A stretch of 64,000 nucleotides of DNA from Drechmeria coniospora (Eukaryota; Ascomycota; Sordariomycetes; Hypocreales; Ophiocordycipitaceae). Of this stretch, positions 1-13,023 are shown in pieces; the stretch's first letter is position 1, and the number at the start of each line of letters is the position of its first letter. The notes beneath the pieces were generated by a model. The model made no database searches and was not told the DNA's origin. It saw nothing but the letters and a program-made list of their open reading frames with translations. The translations under genes and the position numbers were made by a program. The DNA lies in assembly GCF_001625195.1 (NCBI RefSeq), contig NC_054391.1, positions 558,001 through 622,000 on the forward strand. Reading direction: 5' to 3'.

Positions 1-3000
1 AGGTTCCTGCTGATGTTCCCAGAATCGTAGTTGTTACTGCGGTATCGGGTGGCTGGCCTGGTGTTGTAGTAATAATGATTCTTGTTGTACATGGATGGGT
101 GCAGTCTGCGGGAGGTGTTACAGTAGATGTCCCGGGAACTGTGCCGGGAACGATTGTCGTTATAACAGTATCAGGTGGCTGCCCAGGAGTTGTAGTAATG
201 ACGATGATTGTGGTACATGGGTGCGTACAGTCTACTGGGGGTGTGATGGTAGATGTGCCAGGAATAGTACCAGATACAGTACTAGTCACAGCAGTATCGG
301 GCAGCTGGCCAGGCGTTGTAGTGACAATAATACTCGTTGTGCATGGATGTGTGCAATCCGTAGGAGGCGTTATTGTAAATGTCCCAGGAACCGTGCCAGG
401 AACGGTAGTCGTTATCGCAGTATCGGGTGGCTGTCCTGGGGTAGTAATTATAATAATACTTGTTGTGCATGGATGAGTACAGCCGGCTGGTGGCGTGATT
501 GTAGATGTTCCAGGTGATGTTCCTGGAATTGTAGTTGTTACTGCCGTATCAGGCGGCTGGCCAGGCGTTGTAGTAACAATAATGCTAGTTGTGCACGGGT
601 GCGTGCAGTCTACAGGAGGTGTAATTGTTGATGTTCCTGGCATTGTGCCAGGTACAGTTGTAGTAATTGCAGTATCAGGAGGCTGGCCTGGAGTAGTAAT
701 AATAACAATACTTGTTGTGCATGGATGAGTACAGTCAACTGGTGGAGTGATGGTAGTTGTGGCAGGAGATGTGCCTGGAATCGTTGTCGTTACCGCTGTG
801 TCGGGTGGCTGTCCAGGTGTAGTGGTGACAATAATACTTGTTGTGCACGGATGAGTACAGTCTGCGGGAGGTGTAACTGTTGATGTACCTGGAATCGTTC
901 CAGGTACCGTCCTAGTTATGGCAGTGTCAGGCGGTTGCCCAGGTGTTGTGGTTACAATAATGCTTGTTGTGCATGGATGGGTGCAGTCTGCAGGAGGCGT
1001 AGCTGTAGATGTTCCAGGAACTGTGCCAGGTACGGTTGTTGTTATAGCAGTGTCAGGTGGCTGCCCTTGGGTTGTAATAACAATGACAAGCGTCGTACAT
1101 GGATGAGTGCAGTCAACTGGTGGAGTGATTGTTGAGGTTCCAGGAGATGTTCCTGGAATCGTAGTCGTTACTGCTGTATCAGGCGGCTGCCCAGGTGTCG
1201 TAGTAATAATAATGCTTGTCGTGCAAGGATGCGTACAGTCTACAGGAGGCATAATTGTCGATGTACCTGGAATTGTTCCTGGTACAGTTGTCGTTATAGC
1301 AGTATCAGGTGGCTGGCCAGGAGTTGTAGTAATGATGATGATTGTGGTACATGGGTGCGTACAGTCAACTGCGGGAGTAATCGTAGATGTGCCAGGAATG
1401 GTACCCGCTACAGTACTAGTTATAGCAGTATCAGGCGTCTGGCCAGGAGTTGTAGTAACAATGATCCTTGTAGTGCATGGGTGCGTACAGTCTACAGGCG
1501 GTATAATTGTAGATGTGCCTGGAATAGTACCAGGTACAGTCGTAGTAATGGCAGTATCAGGTGGTTGGCCTGGGGTTGTAACAATGATGATACTTGTTGT
1601 GCATGGATGAGTACAGCCAGCCGGTGGTGTGATTGTAGATGTTCCCGGCGATGTTCCCGGAATTGTAGTCGTTACCGCTGTGTCAGGCGGCTGCCCTGTG
1701 GTGGTAATGATAATGATGCTTGTCGTGCATGGATGTGTACAGTCAACCGGCGGCGTAATTGTAGACGTTCCTGCAGAGGTTCCCAGAATCGTAGTGGTTA
1801 CTGCTGTATCAGGCGTCTGGCCAGGTGTTGTAGTAATAATAATACTTGTTGTGCACGGATGTGTGCAGTCTACAGGAGGTGTAATTGTTGATGTTCCTGG
1901 CATTGTGCCAGGTACAGTTGTAGTAATTGCAGTATCAGGAGGCTGGCCTGGAGTAGTAATAATAACAATACTTGTTGTGCATGGATGAGTACAGTCAACT
2001 GGTGGAGTGATGGTAGTTGTGGCAGGAGATGTGCCTGGAATCGTTGTCGTTACCGCTGTATCTGGCGGCTGCCCTGGGGTGGTAACGATAATGATACTCG
2101 TTGTGCATGGATGCGTACAGTCAATTGGCGGCGTGATTGTAGACGTTCCTGCAGATGTTCCCGGGATCATAGTCGTTATCACTGTATCCGGCGGCTGCCC
2201 AGTCGTTATTGTAACAATAATGCTAGTTGTGCACGGATGTGTGCAGTCTATCGGCGGAGTAATTGTTGATGTTCCAGGAGACGTACCTAGAACTGTTGAA
2301 GTGATGGCAGTATCAGGCGGCTGGCCTGGGGTAGTGACGATAATGATAGTTGTTGTGCATGGATGAGTACAGTCAACAGGTGGAGTGATTGTCGACGTTC
2401 CTGGTGATGTTCCGGGAATTGTAGTTGTTACCGCTGTATCTGGCGGCTGCCCTGGAGTGGTAACGATAATGATACTTGTTGTGCATGGATGTGTACAGTC
2501 AACTGGTGGCGTGATCGTAGATGTGCCTGGAATCGTGCCTGGTATAGTTGTAGTGATAGCAGTGTCAGTTGGTTGTGCTGAAATAGTAGTAATTATAATA
2601 CTTGTCGTGCATGGATGAGTACAATCAACAGGTGGCGTGATAGTAGATGTTCCAGGAGATGTTCCCAGAACCGTAGTGGTTACTGCTGTATCAGGCGGCT
2701 GCCCAGGTGTTGTAGTAACAATAACGCTAGTTGTACAAGGATGCGTACAGCCTATAGGAGGTGTAATTGTAGATGTACCTGGAATTGATCCAGATACAGT
2801 TGTAGTGATGGCAGTATCAGGCGGCTGTCCTTGTGTAGTAATAATAATAATACGTGTTGTACATGGATGAGTGCAGTCAACAGGTGGAGTGATTGTAGAA
2901 GTTCCTGGAGATGTTCCGGGAATCGTAGTTGTTACAGCTGTATCTGGTGGCTGCCCTGGGGTGGTAACGATAATGATGCTTGTTGTGCATGGGTGTGTAC

Positions 3001-6000
3001 AGTCAACTGGTGGCGTGATGGTAGACGTTCCAGGAGATGTTCCTGGAATCATAGTCGTTACTGCTGTATCAGGCGGCTGCCCAGGTGTTGTAGTAATAAT
3101 AACGCTAGTTGTACATGGATGTGTACAGTCTGCAGGGGGTGTAATCGTAGATGTACCTGGAACCGATCCAGGTACAGTTGTAGTGATAGCAGTATCAGGC
3201 GGCTGTCCTTGTGTAGTGACAATAATAATACGTGTCGTACATGGATGAGTGCAGTCAATTGGCGGAGTGATTGTTGAGGTTCCTGGAGATGTTCCTGGAA
3301 TCATAGTCGTTATCACCGTATCAGGTGGCTGCCCAGCCGTTGTGGTAATAATAATACTTGTGGTGCACGGGTGTGTGCATCCTACAGGAGGCGTAATCGT
3401 CGATGTTCCTGGAATTGTTCCAAGTACAGTTGTGGTGATGGCAGTATCAGGTGGTTGGCCTGGGGTAGTAACAATGATGATGCTTGTCGTGCATGGGTGA
3501 GTGCAGTCAACTGGTGGTGTGATTGTTGAGGTTCCAGGAGACGTTCCTGAAACCGTAGTGGTTACTGCTGTATCAGGTGGTTGCCCGGGTGTTGTAGTAA
3601 CGATAATGCTCGTGGTGCAAGGATGTGTACAGCCAAACGGAGGTGTAATTGTAGATGTACCTGGAATGGTGCCAGGTACAGTTGTAGTGATTGCAGTGTC
3701 AGGTGGCTGTCCTTGGGTAGTAATAACAATAACACTTGTTGTGCATGGATGAGTGCAATCAACTGGTGGGGTGATTGTTGAGGTTCCAGGAGATGTTCCT
3801 GGCACTGTAGTTGTTACTGCTGTGTCAGGTGGCTGACCTGGGGTAGTACTTATAATGATAATTGTTGTGCATGGATGGGTACAGCCAGCTGGTGGAGGGA
3901 TTGTAGACGTTCCTGGAGATGTTCCGGGAACCATACTTGTTACCACTGTATCAGGCGGCTGGCCTGGGGTAGTAATAACGATGATGCTTGTTGTGCATGG
4001 GTGAGTACAATCAACAGGTGGAGTGATTGTAGTTGTTAGTGCAGCCGTTCCCGGAATCGTAGTAGTTACTGCTGTATCAGGCGGCTGCCCAGGCGTTGTA
4101 ATTACAATAATACGCGTTGTGCACGGATGTGTACAGTCTATCGGAGGTGTAATTGTAGATGTTCCCGGAGATGTACCGAGCATTGTCGATGTGATAGCAG
4201 TATCGGGTGGCTGTCCTGGGGTAGTAATTATAATGATACTTGTTGTGCATGGATGAGTACAGCCGGCTGGTGGCGTGATTGTAGATGTTCTAGGTGATGT
4301 TCCCAGAATTGTAGTTGTTACTGCTGTATCCGGCGGCTGCCCAGGCGTTGTAGTAACAATAACACTAGTTGTGCAGGGATGCGTACAGTCTATAGGAGGT
4401 GTAACTGTAGATGTACCTGGAATCGATCCGGATACAGTTGTAGTGATAGCGGTGTCAGGCGGCTGTCCTTGTGTAGTAATAACAATGATACTTGTTGTAC
4501 ATGGATGAGTGCAATCAACTGGGGGATTAATTGTCGAGGTTCCAGGAGATATTCCTGGTATTGTAGTCGTTACCGCTGTATCGGATGGTTGTGCAGGCGT
4601 AGTAGTAATAATAATTCTTGTTGTGCACGGATGTGTACAGTCTAGTGGGGGTATAATTGTAGACGTGCCTGGAATGGTACCAGGTACAATTGTAGTAATT
4701 GCTGTGTCAGGCGGCTGGCCTGGGGTAGTAACAACGATGATACTGGTTGTGCATGGATGAGTACAGCCAGCTGGTGGCGTGATTGTAGATGTTGCAGGAG
4801 ACGTTCCAGGAATCGTAGTCGTTACCGCTGTATCAGGTGGCTGCCCTGGGGTGGTAATAATAATGATACTTGTTGTGCATGGATGAGTGCAATCAACTGG
4901 TGGAGTGATTGTCGACGTTCCTGGTGATGTTCCGGGAATTGTAGTTGTTACCGCTGTATCTGGCGGCTGCCCTGGGGTGGTAACGATAATGATACTTGTT
5001 GTGCATGGATGTGTACAGTCAACTGGTGGCGTGATCGTAGATGTGCCTGGAATCGTGCCTGGTACAGTTGTCGTGATAGCAGTATCTGGTGGTTGACCTG
5101 GTGTAGTGAAAACAATTATACTTGTTGTGCATGGATGAGTGCAGTCAACTGGTGGAGTGATTGTTGAGGTTCCAGGAGACGTTCCAGGAATCGTAGTTGT
5201 TACTGCTGTATCAGGTGGCTGCCCAGGTGTTATAGTAACAATAACGCTCGTTGTGCAAGGATGCGTACAGTCTACAGGAGGAGTGATTGTTGATGTGCCT
5301 GGCAATGTGCCCAATATTGTTGTCGTGATAGCAGTATCTGGTGGTTGACCTGGTGTAGTGAAAACAATTATACTTGTTGTGCATGGATGAGTACAGTCAA
5401 CTGGTGGAGCAATTGTAGATGTTCCTGGTGATGTTCCCAAAGTTGTCCTTGTTACTACTGTATCGGGCGGCTGACCTGGTGTTGTCGTCACAATAATACT
5501 TGTTGTACATGGATGCGTGCAATCTACTGGTGGAGTAATGGTTGACGTTCCGAGACGTGTCCCTGTCACTGTAGTAGTTATGGCCGTATCAAGCAGCTGG
5601 CCAGGCGTTGAAATAACGATTATACTTGTGGTACATGGATGTGTACAGTCAACTGGTGGCGTGATTGTAGAGGTTGTTGGTGATGTCCCTAGTATTGTAG
5701 TTGTCACCGCCGTATCAGGCGGCTGCTCGGGTGTAGTGACAACAATAACTCTTGTCGTGCACGGATGGGTACAGTCCACCGGCGGTACGATCGTAGATGT
5801 TCCAGGAGACGTACCCAGTATAGTTGTAGTGATGGCAGTGTCGGGTGGCTGCCCCGGCGTAATGATGATAATGATGCTCGTTGTGCATGGGCGGGTACAG
5901 TCAAGTGGGGGAGTAATTGTTGAAGTTCCCGGTGATGTCCCCAGGATTGTCGTTGTAATGGCTGTATCAAGTGGCTGGCCGTTGGTAGTCGTAACAATAA

Positions 6001-7760
6001 AACTGGTCGTGCACGGATGGGTACAGTCCATCGGCGGCAAAATTGTTGATGTCCCTGCCGAGGTGCCCACTACGGTAGTTGTAACAGCAGTATCGAGCTC
6101 CTGTCTGGTTGTGATTATGATAATGACGCTTGTTGTGCATGGCCGCGTACAATCAACTGGTGGGTTTATTGTAGTTGTACCTGGAGATGTCCCTACTATT
6201 GTAGTGGTGACCGCTGTATTTGGCAACTGCCCAGGCGTTGTAGTTACAATAATGCTTGTTGTGCATGGATGGGAACAGTCAATGGGCGGTGTGATGGTAG
6301 AGGTCCCAGGCACAGTACCAGGTACGGTAGTTGTCACAGCGGTATCAAGCAGCTGTCCCGGCGTGGTCATTATAACAATACTTGTGGTGCATGGATGTGT
6401 ACAGTCGGGTGGCGGAGTGATGGTTGACGTCCCGGGTGCAGTTCCCTGTATGGTAGTCGTGACGGCAACATCAGGCGGTTGCCCTGGTGTCGTCGTTATG
6501 ATGATTATCGTTGTGCATGGAGGGATACAATTCTCCGGCGGCGTGATCGTACTGGTCCCTGGCACGGTACCCGGTACGGTTGTGGTTATTGCAGTTGGTA
6601 GTAGCCCCAAGGCCCTCGTTACAATGATGGAAGTCGTGCATGGATGCGTGCAGTCGTCTGGTGGTGTAATGGTGGACGTGCCTGGGGTCAGGCCCAGGAT
6701 AGTGGAGGTTATGGCCGTGTCTGGCGGTTGTCCTGGTATTGTTACTATGATGATGCTAGTTGTGCAAGGACGTGTACAGTCAACCGGCGGCGTGATGGTG
6801 GAAGTTCCCGGTGATGTTCCTGAGATTGTTGTTGTCACGGCTACATCAGGCGGCTGGGTGGGTAGGGTAATGACAATTACACTTGTCGTGCATGGATGGG
6901 TGCAGTCAACCGGTGGCGTAATTGTAGACGTTCCAGGGGATGTGCCTGGCACGGTAGTTGTTACGACAGTATCCGGCGGTTGCCCTGGTGTTGTAACTAC
7001 AATAATATTCGTCGTACACGGATGCGTACAGTCTACAGGTGGATTAATCGTAGTCGTTCCCGGCGATGTTCCCAGTATCGTGGTCGTTATAGCTGTATCT
7101 AGCGGCTGCCCTGGTGTTGTAACTACAACAATACTCGTCGTACACGGATGCGTACAGTCTACAGGTGGATTAATCGTAGTCGTTCCCGGCGACGTTCCCG
7201 GTATCGTGGTCGTCACAGCTGTATCTTGTGGCACCGATGGTGTCGTGACTACAATGACATTCGTTGTACATGGATGTGTACAGTCCACTGGTGGATTTAT
7301 TGTGGTAGTTCCCGGCGATGTTCCCAGTATCGTCGTCGTTACAGCTGTATCCAGCGGCTGCCCTGGTGTTGTAACTACAACAATACTCGTCGTACACGGA
7401 TGCGTACAGTCTACTGGTGGGTTTATAGTAGTCGTTCCCGGCGACGTTCCCGGTATCGTGGTGGTCACAGCTGTATCTGGAGGCTGTCCTGGTGTTGTGA
7501 TTACAATAACTCTTGTCGTACATGGATGCGTACAGTCTACTGGTGGGTTTATAGTAGTCGTTCCAGGCGACGTTCCCGGCATTGTGGTCGTTACAGCTGT
7601 ATCTGGTGGCTGTCCTGGTGTTGTGATTACAATGATACTCGTCGTGCATGGATGTGTACAGTCAAGAGGCGGAGTAAGAGTTGACGTCCCCGGTAGGGTA
7701 CCCTGTATGGTTGTCGTTATAGCTGTATCAGTCGGCTGTGCTGTTGTAGTCGTCCCCGTT
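1..7760 (-). repeat. 126-bp coding tandem repeat array of adhesin A (about 62 copies)
   Basis: The 42-codon unit repeats without breaking frame. Left of about 5.4 kb, neighbouring units alternate between two subtypes (SPGTSTITPP-like and VPGTSTI-like), giving a 252-bp higher-order period. Long near-identical tracts recur at exact unit multiples: 603-799 equals 1863-2059 (offset 1260, 10 units), and 2379-2544 equals 4899-5064 with one mismatch (offset 2520, 20 units). Units toward the protein N-terminus (5.5-7.7 kb) are more diverged from each other. Confidence 0.93.
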
Positions 7761-8345
7761 GTAACCGTCCGAACTTTTGTTTGGGTCACAATAATCGTAG
7801 TAACGCAGTTGGACCTGCATCCCACATCGGGTGGGATTGTACTCGTTCCAGGGATCGGGCCATACGTAGTCTTTGTTAAATATCCGCCGGTAACGGTGAT
7901 AATGATGGATGTGATACAGTTTGTCGTGCATCCTGGTTGTGGCAAGATAGTGCTCGTTCCAGGTGTCGGGCCATATGTTGTCTCAGTTATGTATCCGCCT
8001 GTTACTGTTACGACGACGGTCGCGACACAACTCGAAGTGCAGTCAGGCGGTGGTAGAATTGTTGTCGTTCCGGCGATTGGCCCAGTCGTCGTTGACTGCA
8101 CCGTAATGCTGGCTGCGATGCAGTTGGTATAAGTCCTGCGTACTGGTTAATGTTATCTGCGTTTTGAGTTCTGTGGAGGGGATATACCGGAAGATGACCT
8201 CTTCTTTTGTCACACCAGAGCATACTGCTTGTAATGGTTGGTATTCGACAACAACAAGTCCTTGGTCACAGATATGGCGTTTGCTGAACCCGAGACCAAG
8301 GAGGCCGGAGCAGAGTGCTATACTTTGTAGCCAAGGACGGATCAT
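1..8345 (-). CDS. Giant Thr/Pro-rich tandem-repeat surface protein (adhesin A), 3' end outside window
   Basis: Exons are 8345-8188 and 8135 to beyond position 1. The ATG at 8345 (A at -3) opens a signal peptide (MIRPWLQS, then a Leu/Gly-rich core) and a short module with EYQPL and CSG motifs. Exon 2 stays open to the window edge. It begins with about three 37-residue units of the kind found in the giant gene at 24841-45755, then about 62 units of 42 residues containing DCTHPCTT, IIVT, a PGQPPDTA-like stretch and PGTST. Each unit has a C-x3-C pair and is rich in Thr and Pro, which suggests heavy O-mannosylation and an extended stalk. I infer a secreted or wall-associated adhesin because its paralogue carries a GLEYA domain. 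Any ligand-binding or anchoring domain of this gene would lie left of the window. At least 2,750 codons are present. The overall gene call is secure; the function is inferred. Confidence 0.9.
7780..8100 (-). repeat. Three N-terminal 37-residue units of adhesin A
   Basis: These units read TGGYITETTYGP, PGTSTILP, GC-x3-C and IIITVT on the minus strand. They are of the 111-bp class that dominates the other giant gene, whereas the rest of this gene uses the 126-bp class. This ties the two proteins to a common ancestor. Confidence 0.8.
8136..8187 (-). other. Phase-2 intron of adhesin A (52 nt)
   Basis: Read on the minus strand, the donor is GTATAT at 8187 and the acceptor is CGCAG ending at 8136, with an ATTAAC branch-like motif shortly before it. 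Splicing joins CG|G (Arg) to codons for TYT and moves from the signal-peptide frame into the repeat frame. An alternative AG (AACCAG) a few bases upstream would lead to a stop. The position and phase match the intron of the paralogue at 24999-25054. Confidence 0.85.
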
Positions 8346-10970
8346 GTTGGAAATGCAGAACTGCAAGTCCCATATGGTGTAGAGATTGGAGATCGACTAT
8401 GGACGAAAGTATTAGAATCGAATGGTTTCTGGTCACGTCCAAAGAGTCCTGAACTTTGACAGTTCCTTCTTGGCTTGGCTCAAGAAGCGTTAAAAGCAAC
8501 ACTGGGACTTATGAGAAAAAACACAATATCAAAGTCCTCTGGTCTCAACCAGTGACACAGAATGGCAGCGAGCGAGCTACACACAGGCGTTTTCAGAATG
8601 ATAGTAATTGCAAGTAGAACATCGGACTGCTGAGAATTAAAAGAAGGCGGAACGCGTCAAGACGCCAGTGATGTGCCACAGTGCTATTATATGTGGATCA
8701 CGGATCGCTAAAGTTACTTTTTGCTAGTTCCGGCGGGAACTACACGTCATATTTGCTCACAAACTTTGGTTTGCCCATATTAACATCATGCCTAACTATT
8801 AATTAGACGAGTACCTCGATTCAAGTTTGCCAAGCTACCTGCCCTATCACTGGCCATAGGTTCTCCATCTTGACGGGCCAAATAGTACCTGACGGCGTCG
8901 GTTTCTTTGGAATGTGAGTCTCCCTACCACTATGTAAAGCCCACTACAAGGAGTCTGCCGATCTGCATAATTGATACGGTGGTTGAACGGCAGATCTTAG
9001 GCTATCCCCTTCTCGGAATATTCCCCCATTTCTCGTAATTATCCATCTAATATTGCCACCTCGCTGTGCATTATCCTACTATTAATGCCTTTGACGCAAT
9101 GGGCAGTTCGGCAAACTCGCCCATTGTATTTCCTTGACCGGTTGTAGCATCGACAACGAGCAGTTGCTTGTACGGCCGGCGCAGGTGATTTTTTGGAAAG
9201 ACTCAGGATTCTGTCCTCGTATGAAGGAGCTATTATACGTTGCGCCAGTCCTGCCATGTCATAGTTTGCTTGTCATCGATGCTATTTGAGGCAATGGTTA
9301 TTGACTTCTTCAGCAGCAATCTCCCCTCTTCCGCCCGCCCCCGCTGCCTCTATTTTCTTGTTTTTGCCGGGGTCCCAAATGTCACAGAAGAACACTGTTG
9401 TTGTGCTCTCGAACAGGAGTGCTGATCACAATAAAGGACGGAGAATGTGGAAGCATCTTGATTGATCATGATGGCTCCTACCACAACGGGTGGCATCCAT
9501 GTACTCGCGCAGGCACAAACACCATCTGGCCTTGGTGAGCTCGTTGACAAAGACTCTGCTGCGACAGCAACACATTCTGGTCAGAGGAGTCGCACATGCT
9601 CGCGCGTGCAGCCTTCTTGTGAGATGGCACGAGGTGCTCCATAGGATTGCCACTGAACCGATATGGAGGTGCAGAAGTTCGGACGGAACAGCGTACAACG
9701 AACACCTTACATCGAACACCTACCGACACCAGCAAAGGTGATCTTGAACCAGTGAGATGGTAGCTAATCATTGGGCACCGGAACAGGCCCATCGGATGTC
9801 ACATTTTTTACGCTAATAGTGTTGTAGGTCGCGCATAGGGTCTGCTCCCAGAAATATCACAGCATCCCCCTTTTTCCCCAAGATCAACACTCTAAATATG
9901 TATACTCATTATCGTCATTCTACTGTCGCCGAGGCGAGGGAGTTGTTCCAGCTTGTACTCGATATCAGTCACTAAACAGAGTGACGAATTTTGGTACCGC
10001 TACTATGACAAGTGAATCGACACTTTTGCCACCCCACTCACTATAGCCTTTTTCCGAGCTTGCCTCAGTGGACACGCCTGCTGGATCTATTGGTACGGTT
10101 CCAGGTTGTGGCATGCAATCTGCATGGACGCCAAGGTTGACTAAATTGTCAGGGGGCGTTACGCCCGGAATGTGGCCCGCACTACTTTTAGGTACATGAA
10201 CCACATGAACATGTAAATCTGCCTTGACCATACTCCGTAGGCTTCGTAAAGATTCATACAGTACGAAGCAGTTGCGGTTTACCTGCTTTCAGTCAACGGA
10301 GGTGTGGGCCGTTCGTCCCCTTACTGACAACCTACACCGGCTAAACTTTGTCTCTTGACTCCACCATTACTCGTACTTGCACAGTTCACATCCCATTGTG
10401 CTCATCATATCATCAGCTTGTCCATGTACTTGCTATCGGTCAAGTTTGTTATGTTGTTGCGTGGCTCGATCGCCAGGCAAGGTACATGCCGAATACCAGT
10501 AATCCGGTAAACATATATCTACCATTATTGGGCTCGCTACATTTTCGATGCCGTATGGAGCCCAGGAACCAGTTAATACACGCACACACAGAGCAGGCAG
10601 TACGTGCCGTACAGAAGTATGCCAGGCTGCACAGTATCGTTCCGCATACTCCGTACATTAGGACCAATCCAAGCATATCTTCGGCATACCTAAATACATG
10701 TCTCATTGTTGGGGGCGTCGACCCACGAAACTAGCGTGGTGAACAAATGTACTGTATAGGGCCCTAGTCAACGGGATGGAATCAGACCATGGGATAACCC
10801 TAATCCGGCGGCGTTATGCCCCTTGTTCCGCGGTGTCGTAACTCGATTAGGCCTGATAGGCCCCCGGTCATTGGCCCTCGAAGTTTGTGCAGTTATTTAG
10901 GTTCCCCGTCAACCCCGTCAAGGTAGGCGCTAGAAGGGTATTAACGACAACGGTTGCGAAGCTATTCAAA

Positions 10971-11615
10971 CTATGTTTTCTGTTTGTGCCGCCACTTGCG
11001 TAAGACATGGCACTTTTGCCATGACTGTTGTATCTGCCTTTGTATACGTTCTATTATTCTGCACCGAGGCCCAGATGCCGTGTGCCGTCTGGGCATCTGT
11101 AGCGGCGATGGCGGAAGCATTAGAGATGAATGTACGGAGCACATTACCGCCAACAACCACTCAACAACCACGCCAATGGCAGCGGCAGCAGGGTTGGCTT
11201 TCTTATATGCCCATATCCTGCTGGTCAGACATGGCTTTGTCTGGCAATGTCGGGGAATATGGGGCATCTCGCGATAAATTTGTTGTAGCCTGTCGGTAAG
11301 GTTCGTGGCTCGAACCTGGCCGGCTCTCGCGGTTGCATCTTCTGTCATACTATAGTACCATTGTATTTGACTGATAATCCTTGTATACCGGAGGTTCCGG
11401 TTTGCGGCTGAGCTATCGAACTCTGTAAGAGCAGCGGTATTAACAGCAGGAACCTTGTGGGGTTGCATCTGCCACGGCGCCGGCGGCCTTTGTTGAAACT
11501 GCACGGCTCGTGATGATGCTTCTTGAGGAACAGTTATTGTATTTCGCCCAAGGTGCCTAGGGTGGGTGTGGGGTTGAGTGCCATGAATCCGTTGGATCGG
11601 ATCAGACTCAATCAT
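10971..11615 (-). CDS. Unrecognised open reading frame, 214 codons, doubtful
   Basis: The ATG at 11615 begins a frame of 214 codons ending at 10971. The predicted protein is basic at its C-terminus (several Arg/Lys/Gln-rich stretches) and has one Ala/Val/Leu-rich stretch (AAAIGVVVEWLLAVMCSV) that could span a membrane. No family was recognised, there are no repeats or introns, and the surrounding DNA looks degenerate. It may be a chance frame or part of a decayed gene. Confidence 0.18.
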   Translation of the reverse strand: MIESDPIQRIHGTQPHTHPRHLGRNTITVPQEASSRAVQFQQRPPAPWQMQPHKVPAVNTAALTEFDSSAANRNLRYTRIISQIQWYYSMTEDATARAGQVRATNLTDRLQQIYREMPHIPRHCQTKPCLTSRIWAYKKANPAAAAIGVVVEWLLAVMCSVHSSLMLPPSPLQMPRRHTASGPRCRIIERIQRQIQQSWQKCHVLRKWRHKQKT

Positions 11616-11871
11616 CGGTCGTTCAGATGTCAATACGGATCAAAAGAGACGACGGTCGCATCAGCATAGGCGAAGTTGGCAGCTTGATGCCCAAGCTGAC
11701 CAAAACACTGTATTAAGGAAGCCGAAATTGTGCCATTGCGCCATGCGCACGGGGATAACTGCGCAAGGCGTGGATTGAGACTGTCACCTTTGACACGGTC
11801 ATTCTTGTTCGACTCTCTCCAGTTCACGAAATGGGACTGAGGAGGGCGTCTTGACAAAGTGGATAAATCAA

Positions 11872-11911
11872 CGTATTACCGTTACTTGTTGCGTATTACC
11901 GTTACTTGTTG
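11872..11911. repeat. Perfect 20-bp tandem duplication
   Basis: The unit at 11872-11891 is repeated exactly at 11892-11911. No gene is associated with it. Confidence 0.9.
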
Positions 11912-12474
11912 CTTCTATGCCGAACAAGCTTGATGTTGCCGCTGTAGAGTCGTTTGTTAGAGATCCAAGGCATTATGGTCCCGAAAGATGGGCGCTACTA
12001 TTCTCAGTCAAGCACCGTCAGCGACCATGAAAGAATATTCAAGGCAAAGTCGTTTTATGGTCGTAATTCGATGCATCACGGTGCACGCTTTTACCTGCTG
12101 TGTCCACGGCGGAATGTATACTGTAAAAATATATGAGGCTAGGGCTAACACGGATACGAATATATTCAAACTATATAGTCTGCTCCTACGACCACTTGCT
12201 TATTGTCCTGCGCCTTGCCCATCGCTATTTCGCCTGACAACGCAATGAGGATTGATCAGATTACCAACGTGTATTAATCTAGCCTTTCAAATCGCTACTC
12301 CCCTTCCCATTGCTCACGAGCGGCCTTGTTGGGCTTTTCTCGACATGTCATGTATATAGATATGACCAAAGGATATATTCCATCGATACTCGGCTTTCTG
12401 CTGTATCAAAGTCGGCAATAACAAAGTCGAATGGAATCTGCCATCGTCAAGACCCTGGATACGGGCATGTTTCT

Positions 12475-13023
12475 CTACACCTGTCATATTATTCTAGTCT
12501 CTCCTTGCTACATTGAGAAGCATACGTCTCAGTTACGACCGACGTGATAGATACCAACGATGATGTCTTTCAGTCCATCCATTGGCCAAACACCCACTCC
12601 AAAATGCAGCCATTTCCATTCAGCGACAGACCCTAGGGTTAAGAATACAATGCTGTTGGCCTCGAATAACTTGGGCCCCACCTTGCAAATAATTTAGAGG
12701 CATTGCATTAATGTCGTTTTTGATCACGATAGCCCGATGCAGCCGAAGAAAGCCATGCTGTGGATGGATCAACAAGAGTACCAGATTCGAATGAAGAGAT
12801 ATATGTAGGCTACATATAGAACCATGGGAAAAATATTGCCCAAAAGAAGCAGCCTCTTCTACAACATATACAGTTCAGGTGGCTCCATGATGTTGAATAC
12901 TCGTATAAGTCTGCCGACATTCACCCCTACACCTGTCACATTATTCTAGTCTCTCCTTGCTACATCCAGAGGCATACGTCTCAGTCACGACCGACATGAT
13001 AGGTGCCAACGATGACGTCTTTC
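12475..13023. repeat. Degenerate 97-bp direct repeat pair
   Basis: 12475-12571 and 12927-13023 align without gaps. By my count they differ at nine positions, eight of them transitions and one transversion. The 355 bases between the copies are not repeated. The pair could be a relic of a duplicated or mobile element altered by repeat-induced point mutation, but no terminal repeats or coding remnant were seen. Confidence 0.75.

Noticed and set aside
5517..8132. An 871-codon plus-strand frame (Val/Gly-rich) over adhesin A.
   Set aside because: This is the same antisense effect. It starts at a GTG within a repeat, has no independent signal, and breaks up to the left of 5.5 kb while the minus-strand frame stays open to the window edge.
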